DNA of 64,000 bases from Chionis minor (Eukaryota > Chordata > Aves > Charadriiformes > Chionididae). Every line of letters begins with the position of its first letter. Position 1 is the stretch's first letter. Shown piece after piece: positions 21,777 through 34,593 of the stretch. The position numbers and the translations under genes are program-made. A model generated the notes under the pieces. That model had not been told where the DNA came from. It did no database searches and worked only from the letters and a program-made list of their open reading frames with translations. Location: positions 190,157-254,156 of the forward strand of contig VZSF01011141.1 in NCBI GenBank assembly GCA_013398295.1, written 5' to 3'.

Positions 21777-24700
21777 AAGGTTATATCAATCACCACAGAT
21801 CCACACCACTTACATGCATGTGTGTAAGTGTGTGTATAACCAAAGTTGTGCGATATAGTGTGGTTTATGCTTTTTGTTTTGATTTGGCTATTTAATTCAT
21901 AATTCAGTTGAGATCCGAGATACAAATGCTAAGTAGTTTTTTGGCTTGATGTCATGCAAAGTTTTAACACAATGCTTTTGCTTATGGCCTCTGGCCAATG
22001 TGTATGCCTTGCACGTCATTTGTGGATGCTCTCAGGAAAGAATGTGCAGAATTGCATTTATTTTTTGGCATTATGGGTCGTATGAAAGCTACTTTAATAC
22101 TTATTCTAGGCCAGCTATTCAAAAAAATGTAATACTACTTGAATTTTATAAACAAGAGTTTAAACAGGGCTGGTTTATGTTATTGTTACTTACATTTTAC
22201 AATGAAGAGGCAACATACTGACCATCAGGAGTCAAAGTCAGCTTCTGCTTCCTGACAAATGTACAAGTTACAGGTATGTTGAAAGCTTTTTTTATTGTTG
22301 AGCCCAACTACTTCTGACAGAAAGCACACAACAAGCTATGAACAGTATGCAACGCTTATTTATTTAGAAGTTTTGGTGTAGGTTTCAAAGGAAGCAGGAG
22401 GAAATACAAATGTGAAGGACTATTCATAGGGCAAAGTCTACTAAGTAAGCATTTTGCAGGCACGGGCTTCATTTTCACTGTATAGATGTGAAACGCCTGT
22501 TAGTAAAAGCTTTCTGACTGTTCCTCTCTGCAGTACCACATGAAAAACATGGTTTTAGCAACTACTCTTTCTACATACAAAATTGAATATTCCAGCAGTT
22601 CAAAAGGGAGATGGCTGGAGGGGTAAATGCCTTGGCTGCCTGGAGTGTAAAACAAAGTCAGTCTATATTCAGCACCTGATAAGTAGTGCTTAGGAGGTGA
22701 GGTGTAGACCTCAGTCTGAACATACCTTCTTCATTTCAGAAGCTCTTCCCCAACTGCTCGGCAGCTGCGGGCCTGTTCCTGCAGTCCTAGTTCCTGTCAC
22801 AACTGGTGGCACTGTGAGTCCAGTCATTTCTGTGAAACGTCACAGCAGATGCTAGACATGGAGGGAATTTTGGGGTGAAAGGTGTAAGTGTTTGACCAGT
22901 TGGCCCTCACAGCTTTGTCCCGGCAATCTGTTGTCCAGAAAGAAGGGAGAAAAAGCATTGCTGGAGATCTTTGGGTTAAAGCTCTGTGATGTCCCTCTAC
23001 TCACAACCCAAAGTAAGCAGCACCTTCTCATCTTCAAGTTTTGGCTTGCTCAAAGGAACACTGCTGTAAAATATAACAGACGAGGCTGCTCTAATTTACA
23101 GCTGTCTGCAGGCTTCTTAGCAACCAGCAGGCAGGACTGCTAGCTTTCCCATATGTGTTTCTTCCTCCTTCCAATCCAGCCCTTGTCAGAAACTAAGGCT
23201 TAAAGGAAAGAAAGGGAAGAGCTTGAGGTGATCCTAATCAGAGTCAGTTTGTTCCCCCTCAAGCAGCCTAGAGAGCCCACAGCAGAAAGGAAGGCTAATG
23301 ACAGTACCAACATGGTCTGATGACATTGATATGACAAATACCTGCAAAACTGCAATAAATACTGGGAGACGAGAAATACAGTGAGTGGTGTTATATGAAA
23401 TGAAGAGTCCTTTGGACATAGGGAGTGATGAAAAGCTCTGGAGTGATGTGGACCATTTGGTTTGGAGAGGAACAGATCATGTACTAAAATATCTATTAGA
23501 CATAATTTCTAGCAACATCTTTAAAATGCCATCCATTAAACTGATTTTGAAGTGACTTTTCAAGTGTGAACATAATTAGTTCTGTAAGAAGAGAAAATGA
23601 GGTAAGCAAACATTTTGCTTAAATACAGCCTTCGATGACTACAGGGCTGGATAGCTGTTTTAACTCAAAGTTACTGATTTGGAAACAAATACTGACTTTA
23701 GATTTTCCTGTGAGCAGGTGAAAAAATCAGCTAGAATCATGTTATGTATACCTTAAGTCAGAGCACAATATGTTGGTTATACCAGTTGGAGAAATGATTG
23801 GAATATGTTTGCATAGGGTGAAAAGAACCAAGAACTTATTTTTAACCTTAAAACATTCCTGAATCCAGAAACTTTGGTTTTGATTACTTCAGGTGAAATA
23901 TTTTTTTGAGAGTTGAATGTGAAGATTGCTAGAAGAAAACTTATGGGAATGCTTGTTATTGTCTGATCATCTAAGTACTTTTAATCAAAGAGGTTTTGAG
24001 TCAAATGAACAGATAACCTGGGTACTTCCTCTAAATTTACAAGCTGGGTATGCTTGACATTTTGTAGAATCTTATTACCTTGATTTTTTCAATGTTTCAT
24101 GGTTTAACCATTTCCTCTCTTCCTGTCCTCCAGACGTCTTTTCTAAGTGACTGTTGCTGCTCTCTGTCTACCCCTGCAATAGCTTCTTCGAGCAGACAGC
24201 TTAAAATCTCTCTATTGAATGCAATGCTAAACACTTGCACTCTATTTCAAGAAAAGGAGAGACTTCCATTAAAAGAAGACTGGGAGATCCTCATCAGTGA
24301 TAGTTTTTGAGGACCTGTTGAACAACCAAGCATCTGGAATGAAACGGATGTAGTTGAACCTGTACATTGGCAGGGGAATGTTGCAGATGATCTCTGGACG
24401 ACCCTTTGGTTCTTGAAATACTTTCTGTCATTCTAAAATATAAATAAAGAGTTAAATTCCATAAATACATATTTTTAAGTATCATAATTGCTATAGTTTG
24501 GTAGCATAGCTCACAGTCTGTCTGGAGACACATCATTCTGCTACATTGCATGGTATTTTTTTTCCTGTTTTTGGGAATAGCTGCTGAAGAAAATTTTTCA
24601 CGTGATATTTTTGTATAATGATGCTGTTGCCACCTTCATTAAATCCTCTGGCACTTTGCCAAAGGATTAACCTTTGGTAATCAAACACAAACCAGCAGAT

Positions 24701-25259
24701 GTCTTGCTCTCGCTCAGGCTTTGCTGCCCCTACCCAGGTGCTTGCAGGATGGGCAGTGTGACAACATAGTCTGAGGAGGTCTGAAAGGCTCTCAATTTCG
24801 CGGAGGTACAGAAGCAGTGCTAAAACACAACTTTTGAAATTTTTATGTGCCATAGCAGCAATCAGGCACATGAATAGCTTTCAAGACTTTTTGCATGAGA
24901 GTTAAAGTCATAGCAAATCAGAGCAGGCCAGCGAGAGAGGATGCACTGGCCATTAGCAAAAGGGAGTTAACCAGTGATGAAGTCAGGAATGTGCTGATGT
25001 CTTTAAGCTGAATGAGGGGGATAAAGTGTGGGAAGTCACAGCCTCGTAGAGATGAAGCCACCGTTGGGTTAATTAATTGGGGTGGGATGTGTGCACATTG
25101 AAGGGAGGAAAGGAGCTTCATTTGGTACATGTTTAAGTTTCGAGCAGCAGTTATAAAGGATTGCGCAGCTAGGGGAAGGACCAAAGAAGTGTTGGGTACA
25201 GCTCAGGCTGGCAGGGAGCCAAAGAAACTTGACAGGTATTTGTGAAAATAGGCTGCAGC

Positions 25260-25560
25260 TGCTAGGGCTAGCAGTGCTTCGCTGTGTAAGCAGCACGCTG
25301 GGCCTGAGCGAGACCCCACACTGACTGTCCCCACAGTTCCTGACAAGGCTCTGCCTTCCGCCGATCAGATTGCACACGTGGGGCCTGGATTTGATAACAT
25401 GAAATGCCCCGTGGCGGGCTTCCCGCAGCGTGGCATCTCCCCCTGGCCTGACAATGCCAGATGAAGGGACTCGGTGACATGTCTTTTGAGGACAAGCCCT
25501 ATGTGTCTCTTTCTCCGTGCTTGCAGAATCTCTCTCTTCTCCCTGACTTTTGGCTCTACA
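25260..25560. promoter_or_regulatory. CpG-enriched patch, possible regulatory element
   Basis: About fourteen CpG dinucleotides occur within roughly 300 bases, including CCCCGTGGCGGGCTTCCCGC and CTTCCGCCGATCAG. The surrounding kilobases have very few. The density is lower than in the block at the left end and borderline for a CpG island. It could be an orphan CpG island, an enhancer or simply a GC-rich unique stretch. Inference only. Confidence 0.3.
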
Positions 25561-27094
25561 GCAACATCCAAGTAAGCTGTTTCCCATTAATGGCAAGGCA
25601 AAGGACCTAATTTCACCGTAAACTGTGCACCCTGCTATCAAGAAGGAGTAGAAATGACTTCTTTGTTTGACCAAGAGGTAGTAACTATTCACCTTATGCT
25701 CAAGCAATTTTAAAAGGCTTGGTTGCTTGTTTTTCTTTCAGTCCCATACTCTTTCTCCTTCCTCCTCTTCCCCTTTTCCTTTGTAAAGCTTTGTAAATTT
25801 ACGCTGATAAACTTAATCCCAGAGCTTAATTTTCCTGCTAATTTTAGGAGAGGAAAAGAGGGTATTTTCAAACCAATTTGTCTGAAAATCTGACTGCCTA
25901 AATACGTATTTCAAAATTAAACTGTCCACAGGCTTGCTCAGCTTAACCATCCTAAATGTATTACGTATCCTCCACCTCTGGAAATCATAATCTAATGTTT
26001 TGGGGAAAAGGATAATTTTGGGAGACAGGACAGAAGGTCACCAAGATTTGCATGGTTTTTTGTGATCAGTTTGCACAATAATATCTGGAAAGCAGACATG
26101 CTGACTTACTGACAGCATGACTTTGACTTTTAACAATTTTCTATTGTAGTACTTATAACTATTAATGCCCAATCTTTTGTATTTTTAGGTGCTTTAAGAT
26201 GAAAAGATTGTTCTGGGGAAGTTCAATGTGTTGTCCTGGCCTCAGGTAAACACCACTAAAGCACAAGTTTTATCCTTCCTCAAATTCCTATTGGTTTTCA
26301 AGAGGAAGAAGGGAAGGGTTATGGGTTGCTTTTGTTGTCTTACCAACTAATTTCATCCAAGATATTGAGATAAAACAGCATCAAGTCTTATAAAAACTTT
26401 GGCATCTGTATGCAACATTCATATTGTGCAACACTAGAGACAGCAAGTGTTCAGCATGGATGGCCATGCCCATCCTCAGGGTTTCCATTGCCCTTGAGAG
26501 CAATTTAATAGCTATGCACCCCGTGGAAAAAGAACAAAGTGTGATAAAGGTAAAGGAAAGGATCCTTTTTTTCCTGTTTTAAAATACAAGCAAGCGCAAA
26601 ATAAGTCAAAGAGAAGGCTGCATTTCATTGTTGTTCAGTGCTCACATATTGCAGCTATTTATAAACATTTTAGAATTTCCTAAATATAAGTCAGGAACTT
26701 TACAGACTGTGGAGATGAGTCCTGACACTGGAAGCCTCAGCTGGCATATATCAGGATACCTGATTTACAGCACCTGAAGGTCCCTAGTTTTGGACGAGGC
26801 TCAGATGTTTCGCCTCAACCCTGTGTCTGGCCCTGAGAGCTACTTTGTACATTAATAAACTTATCTAAACGTGACTAATGACATTTCCACATGCCCATCA
26901 TTGAACATGTTTCTTCTATTTTTCAAACCTGCTCAAGTTGGAGGAGGGGAAAATCCAGGAGAAGGGCTGCCTGCCTTTTTTGGCTAGCCTGCCAAGGGGC
27001 ACAATCAGGAGAATGTGGCTGGAGCTCCTCTGCTCACCTTCAGAACAGAAAATAAAGGGGGACCCGGATGCAGAAGCATAAAAAGGGAAAAAGC

Positions 27095-27184
27095 TTTTTC
27101 TTTTTCTTTTTCTTTTTCTTTTTCTTTTTCTTTTTCTTTTTCTTTTTCTTTTTCTTTTTCTTTTTCTTTTTCTTTTTCTTTTTC
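27095..27184. repeat. perfect (TTTTTC)15 hexanucleotide microsatellite
   Basis: Fifteen uninterrupted TTTTTC units fill 90 bases (GAAAAA on the minus strand). Perfect purity implies recent expansion and probable length polymorphism. The lysine-rich minus-strand frame across it is an artefact of the repeat. Confidence 0.97.
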
Positions 27185-28694
27185 GTCTCCTTGAACTGAA
27201 GGATTGATGTTTTTATCTCCATTTTTCCCTCCACTCCATCATGCAAAGAGTTATTCCAAAATCACTTGGCAGCCGCAAGACAAGCTGTTTCCTAACCCTC
27301 AAAATAACTCTTGTTTTGAATAGTTCCCAACTCCTTAAAAATGCATCCACATGTATATATGTTTTGCATGAGAAAGAAGACTTAAAGTAGAAATAAATAC
27401 TCACGGTTAATGACTGTCAAAATCCTGTTGCAATCATTATTAAATTTGGACTCATTCTGTGTGTAGAGTCCTAGGCATTAATCGATATGTTTTTGTAATA
27501 GAAACTGTGGAAGCACTGAGGAAATGGGCAGCCCTAATCCCAAATTTCTGCAATCTAGACAGAAAGGGTGAGTCTGTTAGACCTCCAAGTTCAACCAGGG
27601 AAGGGAATATTTTTCCTTGCTACAGTCTGAAAAGGCCTTTTAAACAATTTTGGCTGGCAGCCACATAAACAGAAACAGCAAGGCTGACCTACACAATGCA
27701 AAATAAAATCCTGGGGGTGCAGTGTGCCCGGTTTTGCTTGACAGCCTTGCTTCACTAACTAACCGAGGGCCAGTGCATGTTGTGGAACATTTCAGTATCT
27801 TTCATCTGCTCATGGACAGCTCGAGCATAGATTTCCTAGGAGGTTTCTTCCTAGCATTGGTCAATAGTAAGCTTGGTAACTTTATAGTTGTACCTGCTCA
27901 CTGACACTTCCATGAAAAGGAGACAACTTTGGTATTCATCTCTGAAAACTCACCAGAGGCATTACAGCAGAAGAAATGATACCAGTAAAGTAGATCTTGG
28001 AAAATAAAAGATATCTATACTTGGTGAAAACTAGGCATTAGCAAATAAGGATGGCTTTTTTGAATCTATGCATAGCGTTTCTTGTCTTTTCCGAAGAACA
28101 GAAGTTATGAATAACCCTACCAGCACTTCCATAGTAGAAAATGTCTCCCCTCTTCAGGGCAATAACTGGAGAGATTCATTGCTAGAGAATGATGGCATTA
28201 TAAAAACATTCTGAAGTTGCACATTTCTCAACCACTTATCATCTACTTCTTAACTTAACTCTGCTTGAAGACAGTCTGGGGATTTCCAGCCTTTCCTCCC
28301 CTTCAGACGGAAACTGTGGAGAGCTGTTGTTGCTCTTCTTCATCTGGGCTTGTTACAGTCCGAGTCCTCTTCCCCTCTGTGAATCCTGAAGAATTTGAAG
28401 AACTCCACACTGCTCAAGAAGAGAGAGGGACCCACATGTGTTGGGGTCCCCTTCACAAGCACATTTAAAAATTAGTCTTACTGCTGATTTTATCAGATCT
28501 CCAGCCTACAGATTGTTTGTTTCTAATTAGCTGCTTGCAATTCACTGATAAATAAAATGTACTCATGTTAAGCAAATGCTGATGACTTGCTAAGGCCAGT
28601 TCAAATTAAAAAGTGATAGAAGGTAGAGTTAGCTAAGTAAAATAAAAGGCCAGGAAGAGCAGTAAGTGATAAGCAAATATGTGACTGTGATGCA
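27185..28694. other. unique non-coding sequence
   Basis: No repeat family or gene recognised. Open frames are below 70 codons. Confidence 0.5.
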
Positions 28695-28766
28695 TCACTG
28701 GACTGGAAAAGTTGAACCAGTTGACCTCTGGAGGTACGTTCCAACCTGAATTATCCCATGATCCTA
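28695..28766 (+). mobile_element. CR1 LINE 3' terminus, avian type, severely 5'-truncated
   Basis: The words GTTGACCTCTGGAGGTACGT and TCCAACCTGAATTATCCCAT followed by GATCCTA match the sense 3' end of bird CR1 elements ('gacctccagaggtcccttccaacctgaaccattctatgattct'). Only about 70 bp survive, as is usual for this family. The terminal ATTCTATGA repeat is degraded. This is the clearest avian-style signal in the window. Confidence 0.72.
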
Positions 28767-31700
28767 AAAGTATTTGGCTTTCTCATCCTGCAGGATTTTC
28801 TCCAAAATAAAATGCCCGTTTAATGTCTTCTTTTTCCTGTGGTTCTCAGAAGCTGGCACCTCTGCTTGCTCTTTTCTTGTCTTGCTTTCCAGCAGTGCAA
28901 GTACAGCAGTAAAACCATTCCCCTCCCTGTACATAACTTGGGCAAGGATTGGATGTTTAAGGAAGATAACAGATTTGATGAAGAAATTCAGAAACACAAA
29001 ACTGACAAATGAAATAAACAAGTTTATCGTATTTCCTGCATGGAAGCATAAAAAGGAAAGTTTCAAAGGAAACAACTTTCAAGCAACAGAACATGTAAGA
29101 ACATGTGATTTAAATGAGTTTACAAAATACGATTTAAATATAGGCTTTTAAGTTTGCTGGATGATATCTACTCAGTTCTTTAAAGGTTCTCGACCATTTT
29201 ATTCAATGACAGAAATGATTTAACTTTATTAGTAACTTCATTATGTTAGTTAAACAAACTGAAATATAACAAAAATAGATAAAAAGAATAAAAAGAAAAC
29301 CCCAACAACTTAAATCCATCAACACCCAGCAAAGAAGCCCCAGATTATCACTGTCTGGACCATTAAAACTAATAGAAAAATAAATTAGGAATTAAGCAAC
29401 GCAGCTATCAAATCAAGACCAGGCCAATTATCAGTCTCCCTTCTTTGAACTCTGTTGGTTATGATGATTTTGCCTCCTGGAACCAGATCAAGCAGTGGTA
29501 TTACACAACAGACACCAGGAGAGCACTCTTCATGAGCAGAATTTGGTAACTTTTCTTTCCCAGAAGCTGTCTTTTCAGAACTCCACGGACAAGCCATAAG
29601 ACAGGTCCTGTTTCACTCCTCCTTTACGTTGTGAATTATATCTTACAGAAAGAAGACCAATGAGCTCAAAAGCATCATGATGAGGCATGAGAAGGCAACA
29701 GCATGTTGTGAGGGGCAGGCTGAGCTGTCTCTAGTGAATGCTTAGGGTGGTTTCAAATGGAGGGATTGTTCGGCTGTGGACATAAGTCATTTCCAGTTCC
29801 AGCTATCTTAAGGGAGATGGGATCTGCCCTTGCTGTCCCCGAGCTGTTCATCACCATTATTCTGCAAGAAGGTATGCCTCTTGGGTCTTCTAGTGACCAT
29901 TGTCTGTGAGCGCTTCACAGACAAAGAGAAAGTAAAGACGAAGGTGAAGAGAGTTCACTGGATAGCCTGCCACCTCCTGTGTAGGAGTGAACACTGGTAG
30001 CAGTGGGGTGATGGCAAGGACTTGGGACTTGTTTGGAACTGTTATCTTGGTAGAGAGCAGCTGAAGCTGTTCTGAGGCTGAAGGAAGAGTGTCTGCAGAA
30101 TTATCTGTTGTGATGGGGACTTTGACTGACCCTCATACAGACCTGCAACAATTCCACAACAAAAATTTAAGTATTTAAAAAGACTGGGAGATTTCCCAAC
30201 TAGAGATAAATCAACAGCTAAAAAGAAATCCAGAAGACAAAACAAAAAGGAAGGAAAAATATGCAGTTCATGAACTCTAGCTTTCACAGCAGTTGAGATT
30301 CTCTTAGAATGTATGTTGGAGTTCTGTTCAAAAAAGAGACAACGCTGGCAAGTTCCTTTCACCAGTGGACCCACCATGGGTGAAGAAAGATTGGGAGGCT
30401 GTTGGCACAGTGACATCTTGAACTTCTTTTCCCCAGAAGGGCCATAGAGAGATTGAGTAACAGCAGTGTCCTCATCTAAGGGGCTTCTTTGCCTCACCCT
30501 GTTCTCTTACAAACATCTCTCAGTGTACTTGGTCAGATCTTCCTGCAGACCTATGGACAAATCAGTTCCAATGGGACAATGCGGAAGCCATGCAGCTTTA
30601 TCTAGTTGGGTTCAAATGCTATTGCCTATTTTGGGAAAATCCCTACTGAACGAAAACTTTGGAAGATTTTCTCTCTTTATATCAGAGCATGTATGTTTGT
30701 CATCTTCCCCTCCAAATAGCAAAAATGTAGACACTGAACACCCTCATTCCTGAAGGAGTCAAGATGGTTTTATCTGACTGACAAGGTCCAGGGATGATAG
30801 TACATTGCCAGGTTATGTAAGGTCCAGTTCACATATCCAATTAAAAAGGGCTTTTGTCAACAACTGACCACTTAATGTTCATTTATCAGTGAAGATAAAA
30901 GTTAGCAAAGCAGAGAGCTGACAATCATCTTTCCATTTGGAAGGCAGCATTGCATCAGACAGATGATCTTCTGGAGTCTCTCAGTACAGAAATGCTACTT
31001 TAAAATTTCTAAGATGAAATGCGGTTAAGAAGTAAATTTATCTCACCCTGGTGTATCATTGCTCTCGCCATGCGTAATGTTCATTTCCTCTCCTGGAATC
31101 CTGATGTGCAGCAGCAGGTTGCACAGCTCTGGCTTCTGTGAAGCCATTGGCTTCACTTAGGATACACATCTTCATTTTCAACAATGTTGTCATGTTCCTT
31201 CCTAATCCAGGCCACTGTGTCTGCTTATTAACTAATAGGAGGTATTTCCTCAGGACAGTTCTTGTCTTCATTAGTATGTTTGCTGGTTTATCTCAGACCT
31301 GCCAAAATAAAGAATGCGTAATAAATTTCAGAATAAAAGCCCTGGACTTTTTAAAACTTCATCCTTATAATGAAGAAGTAATTTGACCTCTTACGTTCTC
31401 TTTTGCAGGCACAGTTTGAACATGCCAAGAACTAGAACCAAAGCAGTCATAAACTAATTAAGATTTAGTAACTTCAGACCATGAATGAGCTCAAAATATT
31501 ACTTGCCCCATTGCCCCTCTTGTGCCTGTCTTCCTCTCCAAGTGCCACGCTTCTGTTGTGAGCCCAGCAACTGAATGGATCAAGCCAAAATTTAGCCCTT
31601 AGTAGCTGCAATCTCAGTAAAGTGTCCAGTACAAAGACCCACGTGGATAATGTGATAGACAGCATTTAATCTTCCAAATGCTAAAGCTGCTATAGTCACA

Positions 31701-34566
31701 CCAAGTAATAAAAAATCACTGCTAAAATAAACTGAAAACTGACAATGGGAAAAATGATAGTAACTGGGACATACGGGGCTTTGGGGAGAAAATTTTAAAA
31801 TAAGCTGTCGCAGCTCAGTCCTGTAGTCCTTTTCTAGAAGGCACTGATCTCATAGCCAACGGAAATGTTACCTGATGGAGGACTGCACACTCCAGTATGA
31901 CATCAGCAGCGTTCTTGATATTTATAGTCCTGTAAATTATGGATATGCAACTATTTATCTTTCCTGGAGGAGATTCAAACCTGGCGTAAGCTTGCTAGGC
32001 TTGCAGCTGGGTAGACTTGGCCCTTTTTCTCTTACACAGATCCTACTCCAGAAAAGCACTTAACTCTTAAGGACGAGAGTAATCTGATTATTTTTGCTGG
32101 AACCTGTGCATTTCAGTTTAGGCATGTATTGGACTTAAAGAGCCCCTGACAGGAATGTGATTGTTCAGTTTTCTCTTACTGATAAATAAAACCACCATTA
32201 TTCCTAATTGCGTCTGAAACATTCAGCTTTGGATGCAACCATTTTTTTTCTGCTTCACACTGATACTAGCACACAGGAGCAGCTAGATGTCTCACTAGAA
32301 CAAACTCTGAAAAACTTTTCCTTTCCCAACTAAGATCACTTAGATGCTCTTTGTTACTAACTATATTTTCCCCCAATTCACAGCTTCAAGCTTCAGAATA
32401 TTTTTAAAAAAAAAAGTCACAGAGTGAGCTTGTGGGATAGGGTCAAAAATAAGTGGTGCCGCCCCACTTCAATGTAGATTATTCTGAAAAAAACACATAG
32501 GGAAAAATCACCTATTGTCATTTGGATCCTTTGACTGCTTCAGTCCATTTTACATGTACAGCATGTAACAGAAGGAGGTGAAAATCTGTCTGGAAAGAGA
32601 GCGGTTACTATTTTATGTGAAGCTCCATACAATCATGATTGTTCTCAGAGTATCTTCACTGAAAGAGGACTGGAGCTTTCCATCTTTCTATTGGCTGCAA
32701 TCAATGCATCAGGTTTTAAACAATGGGTGCAATTATGTTACTTCTTTGCGAGCTAGCCAGCTTGCTCTTATTGACCTTTAAGAAATAAATACATGGGCAT
32801 TAAACAACCTAACAACCTTGAGAAGTGGTTTCACCCCTGGAGAGTCACGCTTTGGGACGGAAAATGAATAAAGAGCTTATCAGAACCTTTGTAACATATT
32901 AGAAACATTCTCCAGAATACCTATAAAATTCATTAGAGACTAATGACCTGCACTGAAGTCTGGTAAGACAGAAGCTCAAGAAAGAGTTGAGAAAAACATG
33001 ATCCATCAGAGTCATGGAATTCAAGGGTTTGGAGTAGAAGAGTATGTGGAGAGGGAGCATTTCTATTTGGAAAAAAATAGTAAAAGAAAAGTATCAGGTT
33101 TTCTCACAAGCTACAGAAAAACTGTGTGAATGATCAGGGGCCTGCCCTGCCCTTATCTCCTGGCTGTTGATTAGTTCATAGCCTAGTCCTTCTTTCAGAG
33201 ACACCTCCTAGCTGAGTGGCCTGCAATAATCTATGAGTCTAGACCTGTAACTGAGTAATTAAGAAGCCTGGTGGGGTATTTTGTAAGTTAGTGATGCTAC
33301 CCTAGAAAGGGAGCTTTTGCATTTATCACTCAGTGTGGACATGAGTGGGATTGCGCTGGTATGAACTGGTATGAACGCAGGCTTTTTGCACTGAATATTA
33401 GATGTGGATCTAAACCTTAGCCAGAGGGTCAAGACAGAGGGCAAGACTACATAACCTATAAAGCTTCCTTAAAATAAGGCAGCAGAGGTGGTTCATAGGT
33501 CTTGGGATGGCCCTCTTTAAAGGAATTCACTATCTCTCAGTGGTGTCAATGGAAGAAGAAAGATTTATTAGCATTGGTAATAGAAATGTATGTTTGGAAG
33601 TAGACAGAAATGCCAGGAATGAAATCTTAGAATTGTAAAATTCATGAAAATGTAGAAACTGCAAAGAAAACATTAAAAACACAAAATAGCAGTGTTTGTA
33701 TATAACTGTAAAATAAACATAAAAATGCCTAATTAATAGAATTTAAGAGGATGAACTGCAAAGTGAAGAGCAATTTTTCTAATCCATTTCTAAATTAGGA
33801 AGAAAATCCAGCTTGGAATCATTAGTTATTTGTGTTGCTGCATTTTGCAGGGAAATATCAGCTGTGATAACTAGATGGCATTGCCTTATATGCTTTGAGG
33901 TCTCTGAGCCTCAAAGATACATTTGGCCTACAAATTACTCTTTGCCACTGTAAGAATTATTTTGGTTAGTGTTAATGAGAGCTGTTCTTATTGCAAGCTA
34001 TCTCTAGAACTGGGGTTTGATAACTGCCAAATCTCACAATACAGGTAGTGAAAACACAAGGTTGGCACCCTTAATAAGTGATGAAATCACACAGAACTGA
34101 GATCCAGATGCAATTTCAAAGCCAAGTTTTTCCATGATTTTGGAAAACTGAAACTAAACAAACCCTCAACTAATCAAGGTTTTAATTACACCCAGTTCCC
34201 CCTGCCGTTTCCTATGTTTCTACCATTGGTGCTGCCTGGATATAGAGGTGCAGTGACTTCCCTCTGAGATTCATGTCCATCAGCAGTGTTGCTAAGGTCT
34301 TAATTTCTAAAGGTAATTTTTTTCTTCCCAAAGTAGAACCTTTTCACCTGAAAATAGCAGTTTTGAGAAGCAGCCGTCTGCTCCTGAAATAGGAGGGGTT
34401 GTTACCAGAATATGCAGCAAATGAGAAAACCCTGTAGGCACTGTGACATGAAGAGATTTCAGGTTGGTGTAACAGAGGCTTTAGCTGCACATACGCTAAA
34501 CCAAAATAAGACAGAACTACCAGAGAAACCAGCAGTCCTGTGCTGTCCTACCCCTGTTGCTTGATT
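28767..34566. other. unique AT-rich non-coding sequence
   Basis: A 125-codon + frame (28774-29151) and a 103-codon minus frame (28764-29075) lie opposite each other with no recognisable domain. A 151-codon minus frame at 30042-30497 is likewise unrecognised. A 10-bp direct pair (CTGGTATGAA) lies near 33356-33375. Nothing supports a gene. Confidence 0.45.
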
Positions 34567-34593
34567 AAAAAAAAAAAAAAAGAGAAAAAAAAA
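34567..34593. repeat. poly-A tract with GAG interruption
   Basis: Fifteen A, then GAG, then nine A. No retrocopy or SINE body is recognised upstream, so it is treated as simple sequence. Confidence 0.85.

Larger units (their letters stand above)
20061..27094. other. unique non-coding sequence with GC-richer islands
   Basis: A GC-rich purine patch lies at about 20390-20560. A pyrimidine tract and C10 run lie at 21723-21776, next to a TG-rich word cluster at about 21810-21836. A CpG-containing island lies at about 25260-25560. The longest open frame of the window (212 codons, 25069-25707, minus) spans that island but shows no domain, no biased composition suggesting a protein family and no splice context. 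I annotate no gene. Confidence 0.45.

Noticed and set aside
27040..27246. Lysine-rich minus-strand open frame
   Set aside because: It is produced entirely by the (TTTTTC)15 microsatellite.
28764..29151. Opposed frames of 103 and 125 codons immediately after the CR1 end
   Set aside because: Considered as CR1 coding remnant, but it lies downstream of the CR1 3' end and shares no reverse transcriptase motif.
30042..30497. 151-codon minus frame
   Set aside because: No recognisable domain, ordinary composition and no neighbouring exon signals; fits chance in 64 kb.
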